64,000 nucleotides of DNA from Diphasiastrum complanatum. Taxonomy: Eukaryota > Streptophyta > Lycopodiopsida > Lycopodiales > Lycopodiaceae. Every line of letters begins with the position of its first letter. Position 1 is the stretch's first letter. The position numbers and the translations under genes are program-made. The stretch spans positions 70,404,252 through 70,468,251 of the forward strand of contig CM055094.1 in assembly GCA_029204225.1 (NCBI GenBank), in the 5' to 3' direction. This document shows, one piece after another, positions 1-9,970 of this stretch. Under the pieces are notes generated by a model. The model was not told the DNA's origin and searched no databases. It worked only from the letters and a program-made list of their open reading frames with translations.

Positions 1-690
1 GATAGTCATAATATGTATTACAAGAATTTCAGGTTTGGGAGGATTTGAGAAGGACACTTTGCAAGTGAGTGCTACAAGAAGAAGAGAGATCAAGGAGACA
101 AGCAAGGTCATCTTACTCTTGATGAGGATGGTTTGGATGTTTGAAATGAAAATGATGATGATTTTGTGATGTCTTCATGTATGCTTGCTCATGATGGAGA
201 TCTAGATCCATGGTGGATTGATAGTGGAGCAAGTACACATATGACTTTTCACAGAGAGCATTTCACTTCTTTGTTGGCATATGGAGATGACAAGAGGGTG
301 ATCTACATGGCCAATGATGGTGACTGTGCAATCAAAGGGATTGGCACAATTCCTATTTCTCTCTCTACAAATAGGAATGTTCAGGATGTTTTGCTCATTC
401 CATCTATTACCAAGAATTTACTTAGTGTGAGTCAATTGCTAAGCAAAGGACTCAAAGTTGAGTTTGATGGAGATTCTTGTATAATCAAAAGGAAGGATAT
501 CTTGATTGCAAAAATTAAAAGGCAAGGGAAGTTGTTCAAACTAGATGCTTGTGTTATTGCTAACCAAGTTGGATGTGTTGCAAGAGAGCAAATACCTATT
601 CAAGAGGTTCCCATAAAAGGATGGGACACCTCAACTTCAAGTCATTGGAGGTAATGGCTAGGAAGCAAGTTGTGATTGGTCTTCCAATTC
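1..690 (+). pseudogene. Ty1/copia Gag-Pol fragment I: zinc knuckle end, protease, pre-integrase
   Basis: The window opens inside a copia polyprotein. Bases 1-150 read as the end of a CCHC knuckle (HFASECYKKK) and an acidic linker, broken by a TGA near 161. From about 166 an open frame carries the retroviral-type aspartic protease with the active-site motif WWIDSGASTHM at about 212-244, followed by the usual LLSVSQLL stretch. The pre-integrase part (GHLNFKSLEVMA, then HVCESCALSK) is spread over other frames from about 610 to 740, so at least two frameshifts lie there. Family knowledge: the protease matures the Gag-Pol polyprotein inside virus-like particles. The element is broken and starts outside the window. 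Confidence 0.85.
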
Positions 691-739
691 CTTAAAAAGT
701 ATCAATCATGTTTGTGAGTCTTGTGCTTTGTCAAAGTAA

Positions 740-1234
740 CATAGACTATCTTATACTAGATCTACATCTAGATCTACAAAGCCTTTTCAATTTGTACATT
801 TGGATGTTCATGGAATTACTACAATTAGCAATAGTGGAGCTAATATGTATGTAACTTTCATTGATGATTTTAGTAGATTTTGTTGGATCTACCTACTAAA
901 GAGCAAGGATGAAGTGTATGATGTCTTTTTTAAGTTCAAGAATGCAATGGAGAACCAATTTTCCACAAGGATCAAGTGCTTAGGGAGTGACAATGGTGGA
1001 GAGTACATATCTACCAAGTTCAAGGCTTTTTGTGATGAGCATGGGATCAAGAGGGAGTATACACCACCAAGGACCCCACAACAAAATGGAGTGGCCGAGA
1101 GGAAGAATAGGACTTTATGTGAAAGTGCCAAATCCATGAAGTTAAGTGCTAACCTTGATAAGCCATTTTGGGATCAAGCTTTGTTGTGGCCGAGTGCTAT
1201 TTTGGATGGAAGGACACCTAGAAATTGCATGTAG
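740..1234 (+). pseudogene. Ty1/copia integrase core fragment (element I)
   Basis: This continues fragment I after frameshifts. It has the integrase catalytic core layout: FIDDFSRFCWIYLL (first Asp, about 858), GSDNGGEY (second Asp, about 985) and NGVAERKNRTL (Glu, about 1087). The reading frame runs on to GRTPRNCM and stops at 1234, where similarity to copia integrase ends. No RT or RNase H follows. The integrase C-terminal domain and all of RT are missing, so this is a 3'-truncated element. The next element's leader follows immediately, and 1234-1250 is probably a breakpoint. Confidence 0.85.
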
Positions 1235-1540
1235 AATTTGAGATATTCAATTTCTTGTGATTTTGTCAAAACCCTAATTTTGATATAGTTTGTGAGGTTA
1301 CTGAACTTCATTTGAGTGTGTTTCAATCTTAGGAAGTGGCAAGAATCATTAGATTGAGGATAGATCATAGGTTGATCAAGATTTCACTATTCTATGTGTT
1401 GATTTTCTAGTTAGAAGTGCTAGAAGAGATTTGAGAGGTTCCACATCTTTGTGATTTCTTCTTGAGTTCATTTGTTGACATTCAAGAGAGTGCTTTGTGC
1501 ATTGGAACAGGTTGAAAGAAGAAGATCAGGTCACTTCAAC
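1235..1540 (+). other. Leader or 5' flank of copia element II; no gene
   Basis: About 300 bases lie between the truncated integrase and the next gag start. No reading frame of note. It may contain the 5' LTR end and leader of element II, but I could not match it to the LTR-like sequence at 3.86-4.4 kb and saw no clear tRNA-Met-type primer site. Confidence 0.3.
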
Positions 1541-2388
1541 ATGGCTACAAGTGGTGGATTTATGGTGGAGAGCAATGATAGGCTTACCTCAATCAACTAT
1601 TCTACTTGGAAGGTGAGGATGGAGTCCTTATTGGAGATGAATGAGTTGATGGAGATTGTTGTAGGTTTGGAGGAGATACCAGCAACTCAACAAGGTCAAA
1701 TGAGGTATGACAAGAGAGCAAAGAAAGCTCTACACATGATCAAGATGAATGTTACCAATGAACAAAGTGCACACCATCTTTGGAGGCTTGGGAAGCTTTG
1801 AAGAAGCTTTATGAATCGAAGTCTACATCAAGGGTGCTTACTCTTAGGAGGCAAATCTTTCAAAGTTTGCAAAAGAAGGAAGAGAGTACTCATGCTTTTG
1901 TTTTGAGGGTTAAGGCATTCAATGATGAGTTAGCATGTATCGATGAAAGCATTAAGGAGGTAGATCTTGTTCAAGTTATACTTAATGGCTTGTTGGATGA
2001 TCATGCTAATATTGTTCAAAGTTTTGCTATTCAAAAGACTTTGCCAAGTATTGTGGATTTGCAAGAGATCTTGGTGAATGAGGAGTATAGGCTTCAATGA
2101 AGAGGAGGTGGATCGACATCGACATCTCATTATAAAGAGGATGCTATGTTCATCAAAGGCAAGTTCAAGGGCAAAGGCAAAGGCAAGTGGTCTACAGGGC
2201 AAGATCAAGGTGAGACATCTTCTTTTGTCAAAAAGAAAGATAAGTCTAAGTTGAAATGCTTTTATTGTGGAATCAAAGGGCATTTTGCAAATGAATGTTT
2301 GAAGAAGCAAAGAGATGAAGGTAGCAAGCAAATCAACTTTACTACTAATGATGAGGGTCTAGGTGGTGGTGATTCTCTTTTCAAGTGA
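1541..2388 (+). pseudogene. Ty1/copia gag (element II), frameshifted
   Basis: This is a copia gag of the UBN2/DUF4219 type. The start MATSGGFM at 1541 is followed by the signature NYSTWKVRMESLL, then LWEALKKLYESKS after a frameshift near 1790, and SLQKKEESTHAFVLRVKAF. A stop at 2098-2100 separates the capsid part from a basic segment and a CCHC knuckle, CFYCGIKGHFANEC, at about 2258-2300. That is the standard CX2CX4HX4C spacing. The frame closes at 2388 and overlaps the protease frame by 26 bases in another phase. Three breaks make this a pseudogene. The ATG at 1541 is preferred over one at 1472 because the gag homology begins just after it. Confidence 0.8.
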
Positions 2389-3859
2389 AGGTGACAAAGA
2401 TTCATGGTGGATTGATAGTGGAGCTAGCTCACACACGACTAGTCACAAGGATTTTTTTACTTCTTTGGTCACTTATGATGGAGCCAAGAAAGCAATTCAC
2501 ATGGCCAATGGTGGTGAGTGTGTGATTGAAGGTATTGGTTCAATTCCTATTTGTCTCTCTACTAATAGGAATGCAAGACTTGATGGTGTTCTTTACATTC
2601 CTTCACTTTCAAAGAATTTGCTAAGTGTTGGTCAAATGATAAAGAAAGCCTTATACATGGTAAAGTTTGCTGGTGATGCTTGTTTCATTACAAAGGAAGA
2701 AATCTTGGTTTCTAGGGGCAATAGACAAGGTAGACTTTTCAAGCTTGATGCTTTTGTTATGGCTAACAAAAAGGATGGAATGGAAAAGGAGATTGGTCTC
2801 AACTTTCCAAAGTTACCTTTTAGCATCAATAAGATTGGTGGATCTTATGCAAAGTCTAACAAGCTTTCTTATGCTAGATCTAGATCAAGATCTAATATGC
2901 TTCTTGGAGATGTTCATCTTTGTGCTAACTTGGCTAGTCTTGAGGATAATGATGGTGTTTCAATGGTTCTTCATGGCAAGTGCAATCATGCAAAAGATAA
3001 GAAAAGAGCTAACTTCATCAATGGAGGTGAAGGTTCTTCCTTGGAAAAAATTGTTGCTAATGATTTCTTTGATCATATGGAAAAGGATGTTGCTAGGTGC
3101 ATGCATGAAGGAGGTGGTTCTTCTACATTATTTTGTTATGATTCCAAGAAAGTCATTTTTTCAGCAAGTAGAGTTACATGTCTTCATAAAGAGAGTATAT
3201 CAAATGTTTCTATCAAGAGACTTGGTGAGGAAGATAGTCACAAGTCAAGAAGAAGAGAAGTATGTGAAGAGTTCAAAGTAGGATGTACTTTGAATGATGT
3301 CATTATGAATGATAGTGAGGAAGAATCATTATCATATGAGTCATTACCTAAAACATTGAGTAGAAGTTCTTGTTTGAGAAAAGAGAGTACTTCAATCATC
3401 CTTATATTGAAGGTACTAATCATTTTTTTCATGGCTTCTAATGTTTTTGAGGTTTCTACTTCTTATGATGCAATCATTAAGAGGGAGTCTTATGAAGGGA
3501 AGAGCAATGGAAGATTGGTTCTTGGGAAGATCCAAGGCATGGATCTCACGTCTCTTCATCAACTCAAAGGATTCTATGATTGTGAATTGATCACTCATGA
3601 TCGAGATGGCAAAAGGTTGGTTGGAGAAGACTACATGGAACAAATCGAGAGGCAATTTCTTCAAGACAAGGGAGATTTCATTGGTGAACTTATTGAGGTT
3701 TTGTATGAACTCAAGAGGGCTGGATTTCTTAGGTTTGATACTCATCTTCACCTACTCTACTTCATGTTGGATGGAAAGTTTGGAATCTATCTTTTGATTT
3801 ATGATGGTGACATTGGTGACATTGTTTTCACTAACCTTTGTTTGAGAGATTTCAACTAG
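2363..3859 (+). CDS. Copia protease fused to a ~350-residue region of unknown type
   Basis: An uninterrupted 498-codon frame. Residues 13-135 are a copia aspartic protease (DSWWIDSGASSHTT, catalytic Asp at residue 18; later NLLSVGQM and GRLFKLDAFV). After residue 135 the usual pre-integrase, integrase and RT do not appear. Instead come about 360 Ser/Lys/Glu-rich residues, a hydrophobic stretch at residues 344-360 (IILILKVLIIFFMA) and a better-ordered C-terminal segment (residues 389-498) containing GFYDCELITHDRDGKR and GELIEVLYELKRAGFL. I do not recognise this part. The first codons precede the homology, so the true start is uncertain and expression was probably by frameshift from gag. It may be a non-autonomous element that captured host or other sequence. 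The long open frame in a decayed neighbourhood suggests it is younger or selected. Confidence 0.6.
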   Translation: MVVILFSSEGDKDSWWIDSGASSHTTSHKDFFTSLVTYDGAKKAIHMANGGECVIEGIGSIPICLSTNRNARLDGVLYIPSLSKNLLSVGQMIKKALYMVKFAGDACFITKEEILVSRGNRQGRLFKLDAFVMANKKDGMEKEIGLNFPKLPFSINKIGGSYAKSNKLSYARSRSRSNMLLGDVHLCANLASLEDNDGVSMVLHGKCNHAKDKKRANFINGGEGSSLEKIVANDFFDHMEKDVARCMHEGGGSSTLFCYDSKKVIFSASRVTCLHKESISNVSIKRLGEEDSHKSRRREVCEEFKVGCTLNDVIMNDSEEESLSYESLPKTLSRSSCLRKESTSIILILKVLIIFFMASNVFEVSTSYDAIIKRESYEGKSNGRLVLGKIQGMDLTSLHQLKGFYDCELITHDRDGKRLVGEDYMEQIERQFLQDKGDFIGELIEVLYELKRAGFLRFDTHLHLLYFMLDGKFGIYLLIYDGDIGDIVFTNLCLRDFN

Positions 3860-4470
3860 TTTAGTCTAGTTTAGTCACATTTTGGTAAATTGTCAATAAG
3901 AGGCCAAAACTCATTTTAGACTTAGACATAAACTTTTTGAAGTTATATTAGTTCAAAATACATTCAATAAACACTTTTGGAAAGTGTGGGAAAGTTGGTA
4001 GTCGAGTTTGAGAGAGATTCAAATTTGAACTTTGGGTACATTGAATCTAGACCCAAAAATAGTAGAATGTACATTTTGGAGGGAAAGCCAAATGGCCAAA
4101 TAGGGTTTGGAAACTCTATAAAAGGATGCAACTCCTGGAGAGACACATCTTCTCTCTTCTCTCTCTCATTTCATCATTATACACGGTTCTCTTTCGGTTC
4201 TACTACTCATTGGTGCACTATCTTGGTGTTATCTTGCAATCTTGTGTGTAGAATGATCATTTATTGCTATTTTTGGTTCCACACATGTGAAATACAGTAG
4301 GGTACTGTAATTGTACGGACAACAAACATATTTTATGTTCTGGTTCATGTTTGATCAATATCTCTTAGAGTTTGCATCTCATTTTGTATGTAGATGCTGA
4401 TTTTTCTACATTGGCAGGATTGTTGGTTTGCTCCTTATTGTAACCAAAGATTTGGGACTTGGATTGAATC
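3860..4470 (+). other. Possible 3' LTR/promoter region of copia element II
   Basis: Non-coding. It follows the element II stop codon directly and contains a good TATA box at 4115-4124 with a CT-rich stretch about 35 bases downstream, as expected of U3-R in an LTR. I could not find a second copy at the 5' side or define the ends, so calling it an LTR is inference. Confidence 0.35.
4115..4124 (+). promoter_or_regulatory. TATA box in LTR-like region
   Basis: The sequence CTATAAAAGG is a strong plant TATA element. A pyrimidine-rich initiator-like run (ttctctcttctctctctc) starts about 35 bases downstream, the usual TATA-to-start spacing. Confidence 0.5.
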
Positions 4471-4945
4471 TTGAATAATCTAAAATCTTTCACATGTTAC
4501 TTATCCATGACATTTAGATATCACATCGAAAAACAAATGCTCACTTTGCTGCTCTATTATAGAAGATGGATTAAATGCAAAAATGTTTGGAAGCCACTTG
4601 ATCAAGATTTTGGTATAAACCCTCAAGAGCAACTTCCGATAGCAGTGAAACGAAATGACAACAATCTTGCAATGGTTGAGGTTGAGGGAGATTGGAGTCT
4701 CAATCACATTCGATCAGAACTAGACATATTGCAATTCTATCTACCTCAATACTATCAATTTCCATTGAATGGTGTAAAGGTACATTATGCCATATAAAAA
4801 TATTCTTTTTTTTCTATTTCTAAGTGAGTTAGTTTCATAAAATATATTAACTAAAACAATTTCTCTTTTCCAGGTAAGAGTAAGGCAGGAAGAGCATATA
4901 AAATACAAAGATATTGTAACATCCATCCAAATTGAAGATCCATAG
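4471..4945 (+). pseudogene. Two-exon orphan gene fragment, unrecognised
   Basis: Exon 1 is open to 4779 and exon 2 runs 4874-4945, ending at TAG. The intron 4780-4873 has GT (GTACATT) and a good acceptor (TTTTCCAG), and joins codons in phase 0. The coding part is rich in conserved-looking text: WKPLDQDFG, VEVEGDWSLNHIRSELD, then after the intron VRVRQEEHIKYKDI. This clean splice supports a real coding origin. The 5' limit is unclear; an acceptor-like TTTAG lies at about 4514-4518. I do not recognise the family. It lies tail-to-tail with the Ulp1-tail repeat on the minus strand and is probably a fragment of a mobile element or a captured gene. Confidence 0.45.
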
Positions 4946-5009
4946 ATTATGAACTATGAAATTTTGTATTATGTAATACAATATTTTGTATACATCATTT
5001 TTGAAAATA

Positions 5010-5855
5010 TATGAACCACTTTTTCTATGAGGCTCTTTATTTGTATGATCTCCAAGTCCATGGTGCAAAACACAATTTTGCAACTAGATAATATGAGTTT
5101 TCGATAACAAGATTCATTGTCGCCTACAGGAAATGCATTATCTCCATTGGGGAGATCTTCATTTACTTGAACTCTAGTGGCCACTACAATCAGATATCGA
5201 ATCGATGCTTGTCCTTGTTGAAGTCTCATATATATCTGTTGTATTTTTGGTCTTCATTGCCTCGATCTGTATTGTCCTTGTCTTGGCAAATTTGAATATG
5301 TTCAAAATCTAAGTGAACTAATGTCGCATGTTTGAATTGGTTGTGGAAAAGGTTCGATCAGATCATCATTCCGAATTTACCCAAAAAAAAACTATGGTAA
5401 AGGCAAGGCAGACCAAGACTATGAAAAATAAACATGTTGGAAAACCATAGAAATTGAAGATGAATTAATCATAATTTGAATTAATAACAAGAAAACAAAT
5501 AAGTAAGAACAACCATAGAAAACTATAAATATATTTCTATCAAAAAATTTTGTACATGTGTCTCATCCACATCAAGCAAGACGAATTTTTTATCGATATC
5601 AACTATCTATCATCTCTAAATCCATTTCTCCAATTGACAGTAGCTTGGGTGGAGAACCTCTGCCACTGCAACTGGATATGAATTTTTGATCACAAGCTTT
5701 ATGGTCTCCTGCCTGAAGTGCATTATCTCCATTGGAGAGACCTTCAAACATTTAAAAAACATAAACACAGTTAAATGTTATTAATCAAACATTAGCTATT
5801 AGGAATTGGATTATGAAAAACAAAACAAAAACACAATTAAATGTTATTAATTGAA
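5010..5855 (-). pseudogene. Terminal exons of the Ulp1-like gene family, second copy
   Basis: This segment is a near match to 12,699-13,582, so the 3' part of the Ulp1-like gene exists at least twice here. It keeps the exon with PMEIMHFRQETIKLVIKNSY (about 5660-5750), which in the other copy is broken by a stop. Here the codon at 5709-5711 is CAG instead of TAG. A second, diverged copy of the same exon lies at about 5100-5165. The catalytic exons are missing: at 5855/5856 the sequence switches abruptly to CACTA transposase. Confidence 0.6.
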
Positions 5856-8440
5856 GATGCCAACGGTATGTCTTTGGATGAAATGTATCTTCATAAGAAA
5901 GAGAAACAACAATGACATACGTGTTAGTAAGATCATTATCTTGAATCACCCCAAGAAAAAATGATGTGAATGGCAAGCACATTCACCGTACCTCACCAAA
6001 CTTCTGATTTTGTAGATTGCACTCCTTAACTCCTCTGTCAAGAACCCTCTCAACACCAAGGGAAGCACAAATTGCATGGACAAAAAAAAATTTGGTCATG
6101 ATCATTGAGATACATATATGCACAATGAGATCATCATGAAATCACAAGACATGCTATAAAATGTAATCGACAATGTTAACGTTGAGGTGAAAAAAAGTCA
6201 AAAAAACATGCGACGCCAACCTGTAACATTTATGCCAATCATGAGACTTTAGTGCACTTAGTTTGTTGTCCCTTGTTTAGGCACCCTTTAGGCATCCCAT
6301 GTGTCCTGTAGGAGCTCAAAAAGAGGCTATTGCCCTCTTTACAATCGTCTCTTCTCTCCTCGATAAGATCCATGGGGCCTTTGGTAGGACAATCGATGTC
6401 GCCACCGTTTGTGGCGATAAATCGACCATCTTTCCCACTTCTTTTAGGTCATCTCGTATGCCTTTTTTTATCTTTCGACCCAGTCACGTGCTCCAAATTG
6501 TGCTTTCGACATTTTTGAGTATGTGCATTGGGTCCAAAAGATGGTTTATCAACAATTCTTCCCAGTATGGGAGTTCATGAAATATTGATAACCTCTTCAT
6601 GCCAGGAGAGAGTCGTCCTAGACCTTGATTGGACATCCAAATCCAAAGCCAATCACTTGCCTACAATATTAACAAACAAACACACACATTTATTGCAGAT
6701 TATATATCGTTAGAAGAAAAATAAAGAGAGTAATCATAAAATAAATAAATGGCATGTACCATTAGTTGGCCCAAATATGTATTGTACCTTCATGGAATGA
6801 GGATGCTGGCCAACAAGCCCATCACGCATAGAGTGATCGGGTGGAAGGTATCGAGTGTGGCCCTCATATATCATCTTTCATAGATGTTGTGAGTGACGTG
6901 CTTGCAAATACTCGCCACAAACGGGGTACGCATTGTAACCACTAGTTTGGAGCCCTACATTGAGACAAAACAAACCAGCTTAATTGTGAGTCCAATGTTC
7001 GAATTGAAAGAAAATTTGTGAATGCACATAAAATTTGATATAATACCATAAATCAAACCAATAGCAAGGATATCTCACATGAACATTTCCCATAGCCAAA
7101 AAAGTCGTGCATCATTCACATCAAGATCCCCTTTACCAAAAAACCTCTTTGTCTAAGTGGTCTTGATATATCGCTCACTTGAACTCCTTGCCATAGAATC
7201 TTTAGCTCATCTATCAAGGGAGCCATATACACGTCCATGTTTTTTGTCTTGTATTTTTTGGAAATAAGAAGGGTTTCTTGTCACGAGATGCCGCCATGGT
7301 GTTCTTTGGGTCAACCTTTTCCTGACCAAACTGCGACAAAATTTTAATTTATGTAATTAGTTATATATAGTTTCTTGGAATGCATGAATTAAAAATAAAA
7401 TGAGATTAGAGCAATTTGTCTATATCACACATCATGAAGTAAGCAAGCTTACCCAAACAACTCCATGACGCTCGCATCTGACCAACCGTACTTAGGTTGC
7501 ATGCTCAAAAGTAACAAACAAGCTCGCAACTTTGACATTTGTGCACCCTCATACAAAGGAGTGGATGCCAAGCCACACATCATCTCTTCTTCTCTTGTCG
7601 ATGTAGCCTTGGGTGGATTTTTGAATAATGCATCTATCATGCCATCCATGTCCCCCTTGTGATCATGCGATATGAATGGCACATCCTCGTGTGTTGTGTC
7701 TCCTTGGGACATATCTTCGTACAAGTCCACAGGTGGTGTATGCGAGGAAAGTGGCATGATGGCTCTCATGCGCTTGTACGTTTGAATCTTGCGGATTGCA
7801 TGGCGACATCTGGTTGAATTCTTCGATGGTCATGTGAGTGTGAGTCATCATCCTACACAATACAAGTGCAACAACAATCAAGAATAACAAAATATTCCTC
7901 CAATCAGAAAGGGTGCCAAATAACATACATGAAAAATGAGCGTTGAATGATGTATATAAATTAAAAAATACAAATAGGTTTGCAAAGTAGAACTCACTGA
8001 AGAACCGACACACAAATACTGACTCCCTCTCAATCTGACCATACATGCGAACGTGTGATATAATGGTATGTCGCTCTCGTTGTAGTGCAAACTTACATCA
8101 TGCACATGGGCATGGTATTCTCTGGTGTAACCAGGCCTCTTATCCTATATGTGATTGTCATGCATCATCATCTAAGGATGAGGAATGTGAACTCGCCATT
8201 TGTATTGATGCATCTTCAAAATTGACAATGGATGGAATACAAAATTAGAAATGATCAGCAATACATAAAACAAACTAGATAAATGCATTGAGACAAACAA
8301 AAGACATGTATGTAATAGTTAAATTTGAGTCTAGTGCAACTAGTCTCTCAAAATTAGCAATACAATTGCAAGATCTGATTGTGCCTAGATATGCGAAGCA
8401 TTCCTACGTGCATCATTACATGGCTAGCCTCGCATTTCAG
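5856..8440 (-). pseudogene. CACTA (En/Spm) TNP2-type transposase, copy A
   Basis: Read on the minus strand, the family's landmarks appear in order. The N-terminal part has STPLYEGAQMSKLRACLLLL (about 7490-7580). Then come NMDVYMAPLIDELKILWQGV (about 7165-7230), GLQTSGYNAYPVCGEYL with GHTRYLPPDHSMRDGLVGQ (about 6820-6955), and ELPYWEELLINHLLDPMHI (about 6520-6580). Last are LSALKSHDWH (about 6235-6262) and VLPLVLRGFLTEELRSAIY (about 6005-6070). These belong to the DDE-type TNP2 transposase, which cuts CACTA ends, plus the start of the DUF4218-like region. Exons are separated by short introns (for example GTAAGC after ELFG) and interrupted by stops and frameshifts. Both ends are breakpoints: Ulp1 tail at 5856 and copia at 8440. 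Known elements of this type have a second ORF, not seen here. Confidence 0.85.
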
Positions 8441-9390
8441 TTCTCTTCAAGGGAAAAATCAAAAGTAAGTGGTCTCAAGGGCAAGATTAAGTGGATGCTT
8501 CTTCAAATGGCAAAAAGAAGGATAGATTAAAGCTCAAGTGCTTCTATGTGGGATCAAAGGCCACTTTGCAAGTGAGTGCTACAAGAAGAAGAGAGATTAA
8601 GGAGACAAGCAAGGTAATCTTACATTTTATAGTAATGGTTTGGATGTTCGAGATGCAAATGATGATGCTTTTGTGATGTCTTCATGTATGCTTGCTAATG
8701 ATCAACATCTAGACACTTGGTGGATTGATAGTGGACCAAGTTCACACATGACTTTTCACAAAGAGTAGTTCACTTCTTTGTTGGCATATGGTGATGACAA
8801 GAGGGTGATCTACATGGCCAATGATGGTGAGTGTGCAATCAAAGCGATTTGCACAATTACTATTTATCTCTCTACAAATAGGAATGTTCTTTTGGAGGAT
8901 GTCTTGTTTATTCCATCTATTACCAAAAAATTTCTTAGTGTGAGTCAAATGCTAAGTAAAGGTCTCAAGGTTGAGTTTGATGGAGATGCTTGTATGATCG
9001 AAAGGAAGGATGTCTTGATTGGAAAAGGTAAACGGTAAGGAAAGTTGTTCAAACTAGATGCTTTTGTTATTGCTAACCAAGTTGGATGTGTTGCAAAAGA
9101 TCAAAAACCTATTAAAGAAGTTTGGCATAAAAGGACAGGACACCTCAGATGAGATGGCCCTCTTGTCACATAGACAAGTGAAAAGTGGTTTTTTGGACTC
9201 GGGAAATTGCCTAGCCTGGCATGTTGAGTTGCTAGGGTAAATTGTGATAAATGGACTAGTTGCATGATTGGCAAATCAACTTGCAACTTTTCATTTAACT
9301 ATTTATTTACCAATCAAGTTTGAAAAAAGGGTGGTCAGTTGCCCATCATCTCACTTGTCAACGCTTAGAAAATGGGTGACAAGAGTGAGA
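8441..9390 (+). pseudogene. Ty1/copia fragment III: knuckle remnant and protease
   Basis: This is a close relative of fragment I. A degraded knuckle (LKCFYVGSK) is followed by the protease motif WWIDSGPSSHMTFHKE at about 8718-8765. Here the active-site Ala is Pro and a TAG follows. An open stretch at 8778-9038 ends in another stop, and pre-integrase text WHKRTGHLR lies at about 9122-9148. Similarity fades near 9390. It abuts the CACTA element exactly at 8440/8441, the point where CACTA copies A and B also diverge from each other, so that is a junction. Confidence 0.75.
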
Positions 9391-9970
9391 GTTATGCAAA
9401 TAAAGTTAACACTATTATGAAAACACCCCTACGCATCATAGATTCTCCTCTTTAGGGCTTCATTTGAGAGCATTATGTTATTTAAGCCCACAAAATTCAT
9501 TATTAAAGACTATGTTGGCAAGTACCTTATTCTTTATATATATTTTGCTAGTGGGAGGGCTTTCATGAGAGATAATGTAGATGTTAGATTGTTTTCGTTT
9601 CTTTTCTTTTTCGACAGAGGCAGATCTTCTTTTGTACTCTTGTCTGTGCTACCTATTTGGCTAGCTTGCGGAATTAATATAGGATCCTAAGCAAACAACT
9701 ATAGACTACAGACATCAAATCATTCTATCAAACGAAAATGAAACAAATAATGAGAGATTCCATAGAGGAGAGTAATTGTATTTGTATTTTGTTTTGAGTG
9801 AGTTGATCAGAGTCTCGCTCGTTGGCGGCCCTTGTCACTCGTCTCACGAATTCGCTATATTTTGCTCGTTGTCAGACTTTCATGCATAGCTCAGAACACT
9901 AATAGTATGCTAGTTCTTCTCTCTCTCTTTATCTCTTGTTTTATAAGTTCATATATCTTTTTTTCCATCT
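9391..9970. other. No gene recognised
   Basis: AT-rich sequence without convincing coding frames or repeats shared with the rest of the window. Confidence 0.4.

Noticed and set aside
4969-5229. Minus-strand frames with NGDNAFPVGDNESC text, also at 12,696-12,950 and 13,400-13,480
   Set aside because: The other frame (PMEIMHFRQETIKLVIKNSY), which continues from the spliced Ulp1 exons, explains the conservation better. The NGDNA text is its shadow.
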